Part shown: in pieces, positions 15,671-23,715 of the stretch
Layout of the letters: each line of letters begins with the position of its first letter
How positions within the stretch are numbered: position 1 is the stretch's first letter
Assembly (NCBI GenBank): GCA_033875255.1
Contig: JAWZSN010000002.1
Span: 186,001-250,000 of the forward strand
Length of the DNA: 64,000 nt
Source of the DNA: Marinimicrococcus sp033875255
GTDB taxonomy: Bacteria; Pseudomonadota; Alphaproteobacteria; Geminicoccales; Geminicoccaceae
Reading direction: 5' to 3'
Translations under genes and position numbers: made by a program
Notes under the pieces: generated by a model
Told to the model about the DNA's origin: nothing
What the model saw: the letters and a program-made list of their open reading frames with translations, nothing else
Databases searched by the model: none

Positions 15671-16764
15671 GGCAGTTCACGCGCTATGTGAGCCGGATGT
15701 TTTTGGTCCGCTTCGCCGTGGTGCTGTTCGCGGTGGCCGGCTTCGCGCTGCTGTTCGACATGCTCGACGTGAGCAGCAAGGTGCTGCGGCGCTCGGACGG
15801 CGTCGTCATGCCGCTGCTTCGCTACATGGCGCTGCGCCTGCCGACCTTGCTCACCGAGCTTTTGCCGGTAGTGACCCTGGTGGCGAGCCTGCTCACCGTG
15901 GTGGACCTGCTGCGCTATCGCGAGCTCGTGGTGATGTGGAACGCCGGCCTGTCGCGCCGCGGCCTGCTGCTCTGCCTGTGGCCGGTCTGCGCGGTGCTGC
16001 TCGCCGGCAAGTTCCTGATCGACGACCGGGCGGTGCCCTCGACCATTCCCGAGCTGCGGGCGATGCGGGTGGGGGATTTCAAGAACATGATGCAGCCCGG
16101 CGGCGAGCATCGCTGGGTGCGCAGCGGCCAGGACGCGATCCGTCTGCCGGCCGATGCGGCGGCCGAAGGGCGCCTCGAGGATCTCCTGATCCTGCACCGC
16201 GACGAGGACGGGCTGCTCCTGGCGCAGATCCAGGCGGCGCGCGCCGAGCAGGTGGAGGACGGCCTCCTGCTCCACGAGGTGGTGCGCCGGCCGGCCGGCG
16301 CGCAGCCGGCCGAGCAGCTCGCCAGCCTGCCGTGGCCGGTCCACATCGACCTCGCCAAGGTCGCCCTCATGTCGAAGATGCCGCGCGAGCTGCGGCTGAC
16401 CCAGCTCGTCGACGTGGTCCGTAACGAGGGCTTCGGCATCGCCCCCGATGAGGGCCATCGCACCGTCCTCCATTCCCGGATCGCCAGCTCGCTGGGCCTT
16501 TGCGCGCTGGCGCTGCTGCCCTTCGCCCTGCCGCGCCGCTTCAGCCGGCTGGGCATGAGCCTGCCGATGTTCGCCAAGGGGCTGGGCCTGGGGTTCGTCT
16601 ACCTGATCTTCAACGGCGTGCTGCTGGCCCTGGGTGAGGTCGGGCTGGTGCAATCGGAGCTTGGCGCCTGGCTGGCGCCGCTCGGGCTGATCCTCGTGGT
16701 CCTGCTGCTGGCTGGCATCCACGAGCGGCGGGCGGTGCCCGTCGCCCCGAAGGTGCGCGCATGA
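15667..16764 (+). CDS. lptG: LptG-type lipid export permease
   Basis: A 365-residue partner permease of the LptF/LptG family, with segments near residues 14-35, 50-80, 95-115 and three near the C-terminus (about 275-295, 305-325, 335-355) around a periplasmic domain (about 125-260). MRQFTRYVSRMFLVRF is the usual LptG-like amphipathic start. It would dimerise with the LptF-like protein and need the LptB ATPase, which is not encoded in this window. It is translationally coupled on both sides (ATGA with lptF, ATGA with the lipid kinase gene). Coupling to a lipid kinase supports a dedicated lipid-export role, but whether LPS or a sphingolipid is carried is undecided. Confidence 0.82.
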   Translation: MRQFTRYVSRMFLVRFAVVLFAVAGFALLFDMLDVSSKVLRRSDGVVMPLLRYMALRLPTLLTELLPVVTLVASLLTVVDLLRYRELVVMWNAGLSRRGLLLCLWPVCAVLLAGKFLIDDRAVPSTIPELRAMRVGDFKNMMQPGGEHRWVRSGQDAIRLPADAAAEGRLEDLLILHRDEDGLLLAQIQAARAEQVEDGLLLHEVVRRPAGAQPAEQLASLPWPVHIDLAKVALMSKMPRELRLTQLVDVVRNEGFGIAPDEGHRTVLHSRIASSLGLCALALLPFALPRRFSRLGMSLPMFAKGLGLGFVYLIFNGVLLALGEVGLVQSELGAWLAPLGLILVVLLLAGIHERRAVPVAPKVRA

Positions 16765-17729
16765 GCAGCGGAGCCGCGCTGCGCGTCGGGGTGATCCACA
16801 ACGCCCGCAGCACCCGCAACAAGAAGACGCTGGGCGAGCTCAGGGGCGCGTTCGGCGGGGGGCCCGAGGTGGTGCAGCTCGATTTCGAGCACGGCACCTC
16901 GCTGGCCGAGCTTCTGGACGAGCTGGCCCAGCGCGAGATCGGCCTCCTGGTGGTCAATGGCGGCGACGGCACCGTGCAGGGGGTGCTCACCGAGCTGCTC
17001 GAGCGCCGGCCCTTCGCCGAGCTGCCGCCGGTGGCGATCCTGCCGCGCGGCATGGCCAACATGACCGCCAACGACTGCGGGCTGCAGCGCCGCGACCCGG
17101 CCATCGTGCGCCGTCTCCAGGGCCTTGTGCGCGAACGGCGGCTGGCCGAGCATCTGGTGACCCGCCGGGTCCTGCGGATCGACAATATCGCCGATGCACC
17201 GCCCCAGTGGGGCATGTTCTTCGGCGCTGCCGGGATCTACGACGCGATCCATCTGTGCAAGGGCGAGGTCCACACGCGCGGCCTGAAGGGCGAGCTCGCG
17301 AACCTCGTGACGCTGCTGCACCTGCTGGGCAACTGGGCAATCGGCCGCAAGCCGGCGGGGATGCTGGAGGGCGAGGAGGTCGGCATGCGCCTCGATGGCC
17401 AGGAGCGGCGCGGCCGGCAGCTCCTGGTCCTGGCCACCACCCTCGACCGTCTCGTGGTGCGCTCGCGCCCCTACTGGCGCGAGGAGCTGGGCCCGGTGCG
17501 CTTTACCAGCATCGCCCACCCACCGCAGCGCCTCGTGCGCTCGGCCCGCCAGGTGCTCTACGGAGGCAACCGCGAGCGCCTGCCGGAGAGCTATTTCAGC
17601 CGCGGGGCGCATCGCGTCGAGCTCGATATGGGGCTTCCCTTCACCATCGACGGCCAGTTCTTCCACGCCCGCGCCGACGCGCCACTGGTGATCACGGCAC
17701 CCCAGGGCGTCCGCTTCGTGCGGCTTTGA
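16761..17729 (+). CDS. cpgB: Lipid kinase, diacylglycerol/ceramide kinase family (CpgB-like)
   Basis: A 322-residue cytosolic or membrane-associated lipid kinase of the DAGK catalytic family. The nucleotide-binding motif VVNGGDGTVQGVL lies at residues 65-77, followed by ILPRGMANMTAND, in place of the usual GTxND segment. The C-terminal half has the family's beta-sandwich ending in PFTIDGQFF. Caulobacter CpgB, in the same neighbourhood of spt, is a bacterial ceramide kinase of this family, and this is the best available assignment: phosphorylation of ceramide on its primary hydroxyl. Coupling to the LptG-like gene (ATGA) and a one-base gap to the next gene support one operon. A diacylglycerol substrate is the alternative. 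Confidence 0.72.
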   Translation: MSSGAALRVGVIHNARSTRNKKTLGELRGAFGGGPEVVQLDFEHGTSLAELLDELAQREIGLLVVNGGDGTVQGVLTELLERRPFAELPPVAILPRGMANMTANDCGLQRRDPAIVRRLQGLVRERRLAEHLVTRRVLRIDNIADAPPQWGMFFGAAGIYDAIHLCKGEVHTRGLKGELANLVTLLHLLGNWAIGRKPAGMLEGEEVGMRLDGQERRGRQLLVLATTLDRLVVRSRPYWREELGPVRFTSIAHPPQRLVRSARQVLYGGNRERLPESYFSRGAHRVELDMGLPFTIDGQFFHARADAPLVITAPQGVRFVRL

Positions 17730-17730
17730 G

Positions 17731-18639
17731 ATGACGGTGCTTTTGGAGCGGATCGAGAGGATCATCGCGCCCGATCTGGACCGGGCGGCCTCGCCGGCCG
17801 TTCATGCCGTGGCCGAGGCCGCGCGCCGTCCGTGGGGCCGGGGGATCCTGGCGATCCTGTTCTACGGCTCGTGCCTGCGCAGCGGCGACGACGAGGGCAA
17901 GCTCGTCGATCTCTATCTCGTTGCCGAGAGCTACCAGAGCGTGCACCGCCACCGCCTGCCGCGCCTGCTCAACCGGCTGGTCCCGCCCAACGTCTACTAT
18001 GTGGAGACGCCCTTCGAGGGACGCACGGTGCGCGCCAAGTACGCGCTGGTGAGCCTGGAGCAGCTCGCCCGGCTGGTGGAGCCGCAGACCGAGAATCCCT
18101 ATTTCTGGGCCCGCTTCGCCCAGCCCACGGGCATCCTCTGGACGCGCGACGGGGAGGCGGCGGCGCGGCTACGGCGCGTGCTTGCGCAGGCGGTGGCGAG
18201 CATGGCCGCGGCCGCACGGCCGCTGGCGGGCGCCGAGCCCACCCCGCGCCGGCTCTGGGTGGAGGCGCTGGCGCAAACCTATGCCACCGAGTTGCGCTCC
18301 GAGCCGGAGGGCAAGGGAAACGAGCTGTTCGACCACGCGCCGGAGCGCTGGGAGGCGCTGGGCCGGCTGCTGCTGGAGTCGCTTCCTGTCCCCGGCAAGG
18401 AGGAGGAGGGGGCCGCCCGTGCGCGCTGGCGGCGGCGCCGGCGCAACGGCAAGCTCTGGTCGATCGCGAGGCTGGTGAAGGCCGCCTTCACCTTCCAGGG
18501 CGGCGCCGACTATCTCGTCTGGAAGATCGAGCGCCATTCGGGGGTGAGGATGGAGCTCACTCCCTGGCAGCGCCGGCATCCGGTGCTGGCGGCGCCGGTG
18601 CTTTACCTGAAATACCGCCGGCTGGGTGCGTTCCGCTGA
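17731..18639 (+). CDS. Nucleotidyltransferase-fold protein of the sphingolipid-type operon
   Basis: A 302-residue protein without a signal peptide. Near residue 42 it reads AILFYGSCLRSGDDEGKLVDLYLV, a glycine-serine turn followed by an acidic Asp-x-Tyr-Leu strand, as in nucleotidyltransferase-fold enzymes, and reminiscent of Tam41-type phosphatidate cytidylyltransferases. The middle carries YFWARFAQPTGILWTRD; the C-terminal part is basic and contains AAFTFQGGADYLVWKIERHSG. As the gene directly after the lipid kinase it could activate ceramide phosphate with CTP on the way to a phosphoglycerate head group, as proposed for the Cpg proteins. This is inference from fold and position; I would not assign a one-to-one orthologue. 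Confidence 0.6.
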   Translation: MTVLLERIERIIAPDLDRAASPAVHAVAEAARRPWGRGILAILFYGSCLRSGDDEGKLVDLYLVAESYQSVHRHRLPRLLNRLVPPNVYYVETPFEGRTVRAKYALVSLEQLARLVEPQTENPYFWARFAQPTGILWTRDGEAAARLRRVLAQAVASMAAAARPLAGAEPTPRRLWVEALAQTYATELRSEPEGKGNELFDHAPERWEALGRLLLESLPVPGKEEEGAARARWRRRRRNGKLWSIARLVKAAFTFQGGADYLVWKIERHSGVRMELTPWQRRHPVLAAPVLYLKYRRLGAFR

Positions 18640-18644
18640 GCTGT

Positions 18645-18664
18645 GCCCGGGCTCAGGCCCGGGC
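18645..18664. terminator. Hairpin between converging sphingolipid operons
   Basis: Two copies of the self-complementary octamer GCCCGGGC are separated by TCAG, giving an 8-bp stem with a four-base loop. It overlaps the stop codon of the serine palmitoyltransferase gene and follows the plus-strand operon by six bases. There is no T-run, so it may act as a bidirectional transcription barrier rather than a classic terminator. Confidence 0.4.
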
Positions 18665-19846
18665 TGCGGCGAGCTCCTGCGCCAGCTGCCCAAAGCGGCC
18701 GAGTACCTCCTCGATCTGCTTCGAGCGGTGCGCCGCCGAGACGCTGCAGCGTAGCAGGCACACGCCGTTGGGGGTGCCGGGCGGCACCGCCAGATTGACG
18801 TAGACGCCCAGCTCGAGGAGCCGGTTCCAGGCCCACACCGCCGTGCCCTCGTCGGGCATCTTGACGGCGATCACCGGGCTCATCGGCGAGCACAGATCGA
18901 AGCCCAGGCCGGCCAGACCCTCGTGGAGCTGGCGGGCGTTGCCCCAGATCTGCCCGCGCAGGCCCGGCTCGCGGTCGATCCGGACAAGGGCAGCCCGGAC
19001 CGAGGCGATGCTCGCCGGATTGGGCGAGGCGGTGAACATGTAGGGGCGCGAGCAGTAGCGCAGCACGTCGAAGCGCGGATGGCTCGACGCGCCGAAGCCG
19101 CCGATCCCGCCCAGGCTCTTGGAGAAGGTCCCGACCACGAAGTCGACGTCCTCCTCCACACCCTGGGCCTCGGCCACGCCGCGGCCGCGCTCGCCGAAGA
19201 CGCCGAAGGAGTGCGCCTCGTCGACCATGAGCCAGGCGCCGTGCTTCCTCTTGACCTCGGCGAACTCGGCGATGGGGGCGACGTCGCCCAGCATCGAGTA
19301 GAGACCCTCGACGATCACCAGCGCTGCCTCGCCCTCCTGCTGGCGGGCCAGCCGGCGGTCGAGGTCCTCGGGATCGTTGTGGCGGAAGCGGACCACCTTG
19401 GCGCCCGACAGGCGGCACCCGTCATAGATGGAGGCGTGGCTGTCGGCGTCCAGATAGATGACGTCGCGCGGACCGGCGAGGCCCACGATCATGCCGAGAT
19501 TGGCCTGGTAGCCGGTGGTGAACACCATGCAGGAGCGGCGGCCGAGGAACTGCGCGAACTCCGCCTCGAGCTGGCGGTGCAGCGCGTAGGTGCCGTTGGC
19601 GATGCGCGAGCCGGTGGTCCCGGTGCCCTGCGTGCGCACCGCCTCGACAGCGGCCTCGATGGCCGCCTCGTCGAAGGTCAGGCCCAGATAGTTGTTGGTG
19701 CCGACCAGGATGGTGCGACGGCCGTCGATCCGGGCCTCGGTAGCCGAGAGGATCTCGTCGAGGCGCACGCCGAAGGGGTCGGTGCCGAGCTCGAGGACCT
19801 TGTCGTGGCGGCCCGCGATCTGTGCGTACTTGTCGAAGATGTCCAT
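18653..19846 (-). CDS. spt: Serine palmitoyltransferase (alpha-oxoamine synthase family)
   Basis: A 397-residue soluble PLP enzyme that condenses serine with a fatty-acyl thioester to 3-ketosphinganine, the first step of sphingolipid synthesis. The PLP lysine is Lys243 in GTFSKSLGGIGG; His137 (DADSHASIYDG) and Asp209/His212 (VDEAHSFG) are the ring-stacking and cofactor residues. The PPGTPNGVCLLR segment near residue 356 is typical of the family. The same fold serves KBL and BioF, but the neighbours (private ACP, CerR-like reductase, acyl-ACP synthetase, ceramide-synthase candidate) favour Spt. It is the last gene of a four-gene minus operon, four bases after the ACP gene. Confidence 0.87.
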   Translation of the reverse strand: MDIFDKYAQIAGRHDKVLELGTDPFGVRLDEILSATEARIDGRRTILVGTNNYLGLTFDEAAIEAAVEAVRTQGTGTTGSRIANGTYALHRQLEAEFAQFLGRRSCMVFTTGYQANLGMIVGLAGPRDVIYLDADSHASIYDGCRLSGAKVVRFRHNDPEDLDRRLARQQEGEAALVIVEGLYSMLGDVAPIAEFAEVKRKHGAWLMVDEAHSFGVFGERGRGVAEAQGVEEDVDFVVGTFSKSLGGIGGFGASSHPRFDVLRYCSRPYMFTASPNPASIASVRAALVRIDREPGLRGQIWGNARQLHEGLAGLGFDLCSPMSPVIAVKMPDEGTAVWAWNRLLELGVYVNLAVPPGTPNGVCLLRCSVSAAHRSKQIEEVLGRFGQLAQELAAARA

Positions 19847-19850
19847 GCGC

Positions 19851-20102
19851 TCAGCGATCCTTCAGCTGCTGGCGCACGAGCTCTACCAGATCGCCCAGGC
19901 TCCTCATATCGGCGAGCTGGTTGATCGGGATGTCGATCTCGTACTTGTCCTCGATCTCCATCACCAGATCCATGGCGGCCACGCTGTCGACGTTCAGATC
20001 GGAGGCCAGCTCGGTCTCCGGGCGCAGCTGCACGCCAGCTGGCGCGAAACGGGCGACCAGGCCGCAGATCTCGCGGAATATGGTGTCGTCCGTGGTCGTC
20101 AT
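19851..20102 (-). CDS. Acyl carrier protein of the sphingolipid operon
   Basis: An 83-residue acidic helical protein of the acyl carrier protein family. The phosphopantetheine attachment site is Ser40 in SDLNVDSVAAMD, followed by the recognition helix MDLVMEIEDKYEIDIP. The ATG at 20102 has GGAGA at good spacing; an ATG six codons upstream is possible but poorly placed. It lies between the CerR-like gene and spt, as in Caulobacter, where a dedicated ACP presents the acyl chain to serine palmitoyltransferase. It is not the housekeeping ACP, which would be beside fabF. Confidence 0.9.
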   Translation of the reverse strand: MTTTDDTIFREICGLVARFAPAGVQLRPETELASDLNVDSVAAMDLVMEIEDKYEIDIPINQLADMRSLGDLVELVRQQLKDR

Positions 20103-20141
20103 CGGGGTCTCCAGGAGCAAAACATCCGCCCTCGGGCGCTA

Positions 20142-21080
20142 TCAGAGCCAGCCGGCTTCCTTGTACCATGCGAGCGTCTGCGCGAGGCCCTCGGAGAAGC
20201 CTATCGCGGGCCTCCAGTCCAGCCCCTGCGTGGTCGCACGGTCGACGAGCCAGCTCTCGTGGTAGAGTTCGGCGAGCTTGCCGCGCGAGAGCATGGGCGG
20301 CTTGCCGGTCCAGCGCCCGAAGGCCTCGAGGAGCATGGCGGGTGCGGCCAGTGCGCCTCTGGGGAGACCCACCAGGCGGACCGGCCGGTCGAGCCGGGCG
20401 CTGGCGAGCGCCGCCAGCTGTGCCCAGCCATAGCCCTCTGGCGCCGCGTCGTCGGGCTCGATCGCGGCGGCCCGCTCCGGCGCGCTCTCCACGAGCGTTG
20501 CCAGCAATACTGCGAGATCGGGGCCGTAGATCAGCGAGAAGCGATGTGTCTCGCCGCGCGGCGCCACCAGCAGGCCACGGGCGAGCTGGGCCATGATCGG
20601 CAGCGTGCCGCGATCACCCGGCCCGTAGACCGCCGGCGGGCGCACCACGAGCGGGCGCAGCGCGTCGGCGCGGCCCTCCACCTCCAGCTCGGCCCGCCGC
20701 TTGCTGCGCGCATAGGGCGAGAGCGAGGGATGGCGGGCGGCCAGCGAGGAGAGCAGGAGAAAGCGCGGGGGACGGGGCAACGAGGCGGCGGCCTCGGCCA
20801 CCGTGCGGGTCCCCATCATGTTGACGCGCATGAAGTCGGCATCGCTGGGAGCGCTGACCGCGCCGGCCCCGTGCATCACCCAGTCGGCACCGTCGACCAG
20901 CCGTCCTATGGCGTCGGCGTCGCCGAGATCACCCGGCACGGCCTCGACGCCGAGCGTCGCCAGCTCCGGGTCGTCGCGGCGCAGCAGGGCGCGCACCCGC
21001 CAGCCCCGCCCGATCAGCTCTCGGGCAGCATGCCGGCCGATGAAGCCGGTGGCGCCCGTCAGCGCCACGAGCCCCGTCAT
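20142..21080 (-). CDS. cerR: NAD(P)-dependent reductase, candidate ketosphinganine/oxidised ceramide reductase (CerR)
   Basis: A 312-residue extended short-chain dehydrogenase. The Rossmann motif TGATGFIG is at residues 9-15 and the catalytic Tyr123-x3-Lys127 pair is in SPYARSKRRAE; LVVRPPAVYGPGDRG near residue 144 is the usual substrate-loop motif of the family. In Caulobacter, CerR of this family, encoded between the ACP and acyl-ACP synthetase genes, reduces the keto group of the sphingoid intermediate, and the gene order here is the same. A sugar-epimerase role is the generic alternative but does not fit the context. Confidence 0.78.
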   Translation of the reverse strand: MTGLVALTGATGFIGRHAARELIGRGWRVRALLRRDDPELATLGVEAVPGDLGDADAIGRLVDGADWVMHGAGAVSAPSDADFMRVNMMGTRTVAEAAASLPRPPRFLLLSSLAARHPSLSPYARSKRRAELEVEGRADALRPLVVRPPAVYGPGDRGTLPIMAQLARGLLVAPRGETHRFSLIYGPDLAVLLATLVESAPERAAAIEPDDAAPEGYGWAQLAALASARLDRPVRLVGLPRGALAAPAMLLEAFGRWTGKPPMLSRGKLAELYHESWLVDRATTQGLDWRPAIGFSEGLAQTLAWYKEAGWL

Positions 21081-21112
21081 CGCAGATCCTCTCGTTGCGG
21101 CAGCGGTGCGGC

Positions 21113-22906
21113 TCAGCTTGCGACGGCGAGCGGGCGGGCCTCGCGGCGCAGCGGCTCGAGGACTGTCGGCAGCTCATCGAGGTCGCGCAGCGCGCCTTCG
21201 AGGAAGCTGGCCTTCGCGGCCGCCCGGCTGAGCTTGCCGGAGGTGGTGAAGGTCAGCGAGCGGGGCGGCACCAGCAGCACCTCGCTGTCGGCACCGGCCA
21301 GCCGCTGCACCGTGGCATGGACCTCGCGGCGCAGCTTCTCCTGGGCGGCACGGTCGCCGAGGCGGCACTGCACCACCGTCACCAGCTGCTCCTGGTCGTC
21401 CTCGCCGGTCACCGCGAAGGCGGCGACGTCGCCGGCCCGGACGCCCTCGACCTTCTCGACCGCCCACTCGATGTCCTGCGGCCAGATGTTGCGGCCGTTG
21501 AGGATGATGAGGTCCTTGCTGCGGCCGGTGATCACCAGCTCTCCATCGACCATGTAGCCCATGTCGCCGGAGTCGAGCCAGCCGTCGGCCAGCAGCACCG
21601 CGCGGCTCGCCTCCGGATTGCGGAAATAGCCGGTCATCAGGCTCGGGCCCTGGATGCAGACCCGGCCGACATTGCGCTCGGGCAGGGGCCGGCCGAGATC
21701 GTCGCGGACCTCGATCCGGTAGCCGGGCATCGGCTTGCCGCACACCACGAAGGCGCGGGTGCGCCGGCCATGGGCCTGGTCGGGACGGACCGGCCGGGCC
21801 AGCCGGCGGCGCTCGAAATCCTCGCCCAGATCGATGCAGTCGACCTTAACGCCGGTCTCGAGACGGCTGAAGCTCACCGCCAGGGTCGCCTCGGCGAGGC
21901 CGTAGCTGGGCAGGTAGGCGCGGGCGTCGAAGCCGCTGGCGGCGAAGGTGCGGGCGAATTCGTCGAGAGCCTTGGGGCGGATCATCTCGCCGCCGATGCC
22001 GGCCACCCGCCAGGCGCTCAGATCGAAGCTCTCGGCAAGGCCGTTGGCCGCACGCCGCGCGCACAGCTCAAAGCCGAAAGTCGGGCTGAAGGAGATGGTG
22101 CCCTTCTGCTCGGACAGAACCTTGAGCCACACCATCGGCCGGCGCGCGAAGCTCGTGGTGGCGATGTAGTCCACCGAGATCTGGGTAAGCGCGGGGGTCA
22201 GGCAGCAGCCGACCAGGCCCATGTCGTGGTAGAGCGGCAGCCAGGAGGTGCAGCGGTCGCCGGGCCGCAGCGCCAGGCCGTGCTCGGCGATGGCCCGCGC
22301 ATTGGCGGTTATCGCCTCCTGGGTCACCAGCACGCCGCGCGGGAAGCTGGTGCTGCCCGAGGAGTACTGGATGTAGCAGGGCTCGCCGGCGCCGAGCGCC
22401 TCGAAGGGGCGCGCCGCCGGCAGGGCCGCCAGCTCCTCGTGGGTGCCGACGAAGCTCGCCAGCGTGCCGATGGCCGCCTGCTGGAGCTGGCCGGCCAGCT
22501 CCGCGGGGCCGATCGCGGCGCGCGCCCGGGCACTCTGCAGCATGCCGCGCAGGCGCTCCACATAGGCGTCGCGGCCGCCGAAATTGATGCACAGCGGCAG
22601 CGGCACCGGAACCAGGCCGCCATACTGGCAGGCGAAGAAGGCGATCAGGAACTCGGGCGTGGTTTCGGCAATGATGCCCACCCGGTCGCCGCGCGCGAGG
22701 CCGGCGGACGGCAGGCGTGCGGCCAGCTCGAGGGCGCGCAGGCGCAGCTCGGCATAGGGCAGGGCGGTCACGATCTCGCCGCGGGCGGAGAAGAAGTTGA
22801 CGCCGGTGGCACCCCGCGCGGCATAGTCGAGGCCCTCCGCCAGCGTCGCGAAGTCCGCCGTGCGGAAAGGCAGGGTCTCGTTGGCCGTCGGTGTCGGGGT
22901 CAACAT
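21113..22906 (-). CDS. aasR: Fatty acyl-AMP ligase / acyl-ACP synthetase
   Basis: A 597-residue ANL-superfamily enzyme that activates a fatty acid as acyl-AMP and loads it on an acyl carrier protein. The ATP-binding P-loop YIQYSSGSTSFPRG lies at 178-191; TSWLPLYHDMGLVG near residue 220 and DSGDMGYMVDGELVITGR near residue 450 are FAAL/ANL signatures. The subfamily matches fatty acyl-AMP ligases that serve ACPs. As first gene of the operon with cerR, acp and spt, it most likely charges the dedicated ACP for serine palmitoyltransferase, the role of the acyl-ACP synthetase in Caulobacter. The ATG at 22906 is used; sequence before it is low in family features. Confidence 0.85.
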   Translation of the reverse strand: MLTPTPTANETLPFRTADFATLAEGLDYAARGATGVNFFSARGEIVTALPYAELRLRALELAARLPSAGLARGDRVGIIAETTPEFLIAFFACQYGGLVPVPLPLCINFGGRDAYVERLRGMLQSARARAAIGPAELAGQLQQAAIGTLASFVGTHEELAALPAARPFEALGAGEPCYIQYSSGSTSFPRGVLVTQEAITANARAIAEHGLALRPGDRCTSWLPLYHDMGLVGCCLTPALTQISVDYIATTSFARRPMVWLKVLSEQKGTISFSPTFGFELCARRAANGLAESFDLSAWRVAGIGGEMIRPKALDEFARTFAASGFDARAYLPSYGLAEATLAVSFSRLETGVKVDCIDLGEDFERRRLARPVRPDQAHGRRTRAFVVCGKPMPGYRIEVRDDLGRPLPERNVGRVCIQGPSLMTGYFRNPEASRAVLLADGWLDSGDMGYMVDGELVITGRSKDLIILNGRNIWPQDIEWAVEKVEGVRAGDVAAFAVTGEDDQEQLVTVVQCRLGDRAAQEKLRREVHATVQRLAGADSEVLLVPPRSLTFTTSGKLSRAAAKASFLEGALRDLDELPTVLEPLRREARPLAVAS

Positions 22907-23248
22907 TGGCACCTCGTTCCAGCATCGAGAACGTGCTGCGGTCCGGCTGGCACAAGCCTGCTTTTTGCCGCCCGCAAAGGAGCGGCACCGCCGCACGATC
23001 TCGACGTCTCGCGAAAAATCGGACGTCCCGTCGAGCCCGGTCCTGCCGAAACGCTGGCAGGCGCCGTGAACGTCGGGCCGGGAACGGATGCCACCCTTGG
23101 GCGGCCTTGCCTGCGAGGCGGGCAAGCCTTTCCCGGCGACCCGGATCTTAGGCAGCCGGAAGGCGTACCACCACTCAAGTTCTGTTGCAGTTTGTTACAC
23201 TTGGCGGTGCGACTTCGCGTCGCGTGTCGGGAACCCGCCGGGCCGGAC
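22907..23248. other. Intergenic region upstream of the spt operon
   Basis: About 340 bases without a convincing gene. It must contain the promoter for the minus-strand acyl-ACP synthetase operon. The only notable feature is a relatively AT-rich patch around 23177-23205 (ttctgttgcagtttgttac), the least GC-rich stretch nearby, which is a plausible promoter or regulator site. I could not fit a good -35/-10 pair. Confidence 0.4.
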
Positions 23249-23575
23249 CTAGCGCATCGCGGCCGGGAGCTGCCGCCCGGCGCAGGCGATGCGCCGTTGC
23301 CCGACATTGGCGGTCCTCTCCAGGGCGCAGCCGACGAGGGCGCCGCTGGCCGGCTCGAGAAGCCACAGCCGCTCGCCCGCGGCAAGATACATTCCTGCCG
23401 CATGGCTACCCTGCGGTGGTGCCGGAGCCTGTGTGGAGGGCGTGCCGCGCAGGACGAGGCCGGCCGGCTGCTCCTCGCCGCTGCCGCGGAGCATGCGGGG
23501 CAACTCGTCCGCGGCCAGGGGAACGGCGAGAGCGGCGAGCATGGCGCCGAGCGCCGCCTTGTGAAGAAAGGACAT
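23249..23575 (-). CDS. Small exported protein of unknown function
   Basis: A 108-residue protein with an N-terminal signal peptide (HKAALGAMLAALAVPLAA, cleavage near residue 23). The mature part is short, has a Pro/Thr-rich linker (STQAPAPPQG) and then GMYLAAGERLWLLEPASGALVGCALERT with two Cys that may pair. It is probably periplasmic. I recognise no domain. The ATG at 23575 has GGAGG nine bases upstream, whereas the upstream extension is Arg-rich and lacks a site. It is separated from the sphingolipid operon by about 340 bp, so membership in that pathway is not implied. Confidence 0.7.
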   Translation of the reverse strand: MSFLHKAALGAMLAALAVPLAADELPRMLRGSGEEQPAGLVLRGTPSTQAPAPPQGSHAAGMYLAAGERLWLLEPASGALVGCALERTANVGQRRIACAGRQLPAAMR

Positions 23576-23715
23576 GGCGCGCCTCCGTTTTCTGGTTATG
23601 TGCGACGTTGATGCCACGCTGCCTGCCGCGCGTCTGGCGGGTTTGGTCCGGCAAGGTACCGGCCTATGGTCTGGCAGACGCCGCCGCGGCGCGGCCTTCA
23701 AGCAAGGAGGAACAC

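Noticed and set aside
22907..23125. N-terminal extension of the acyl-ACP synthetase
   Set aside because: Extends 73 residues of Arg/Cys-rich sequence unlike the family; ATG at 22906 gives the usual family N-terminus.
21095..23611. 838-codon open frame on the plus strand
   Set aside because: Antisense to the acyl-ACP synthetase, whose motifs are unambiguous on the minus strand.
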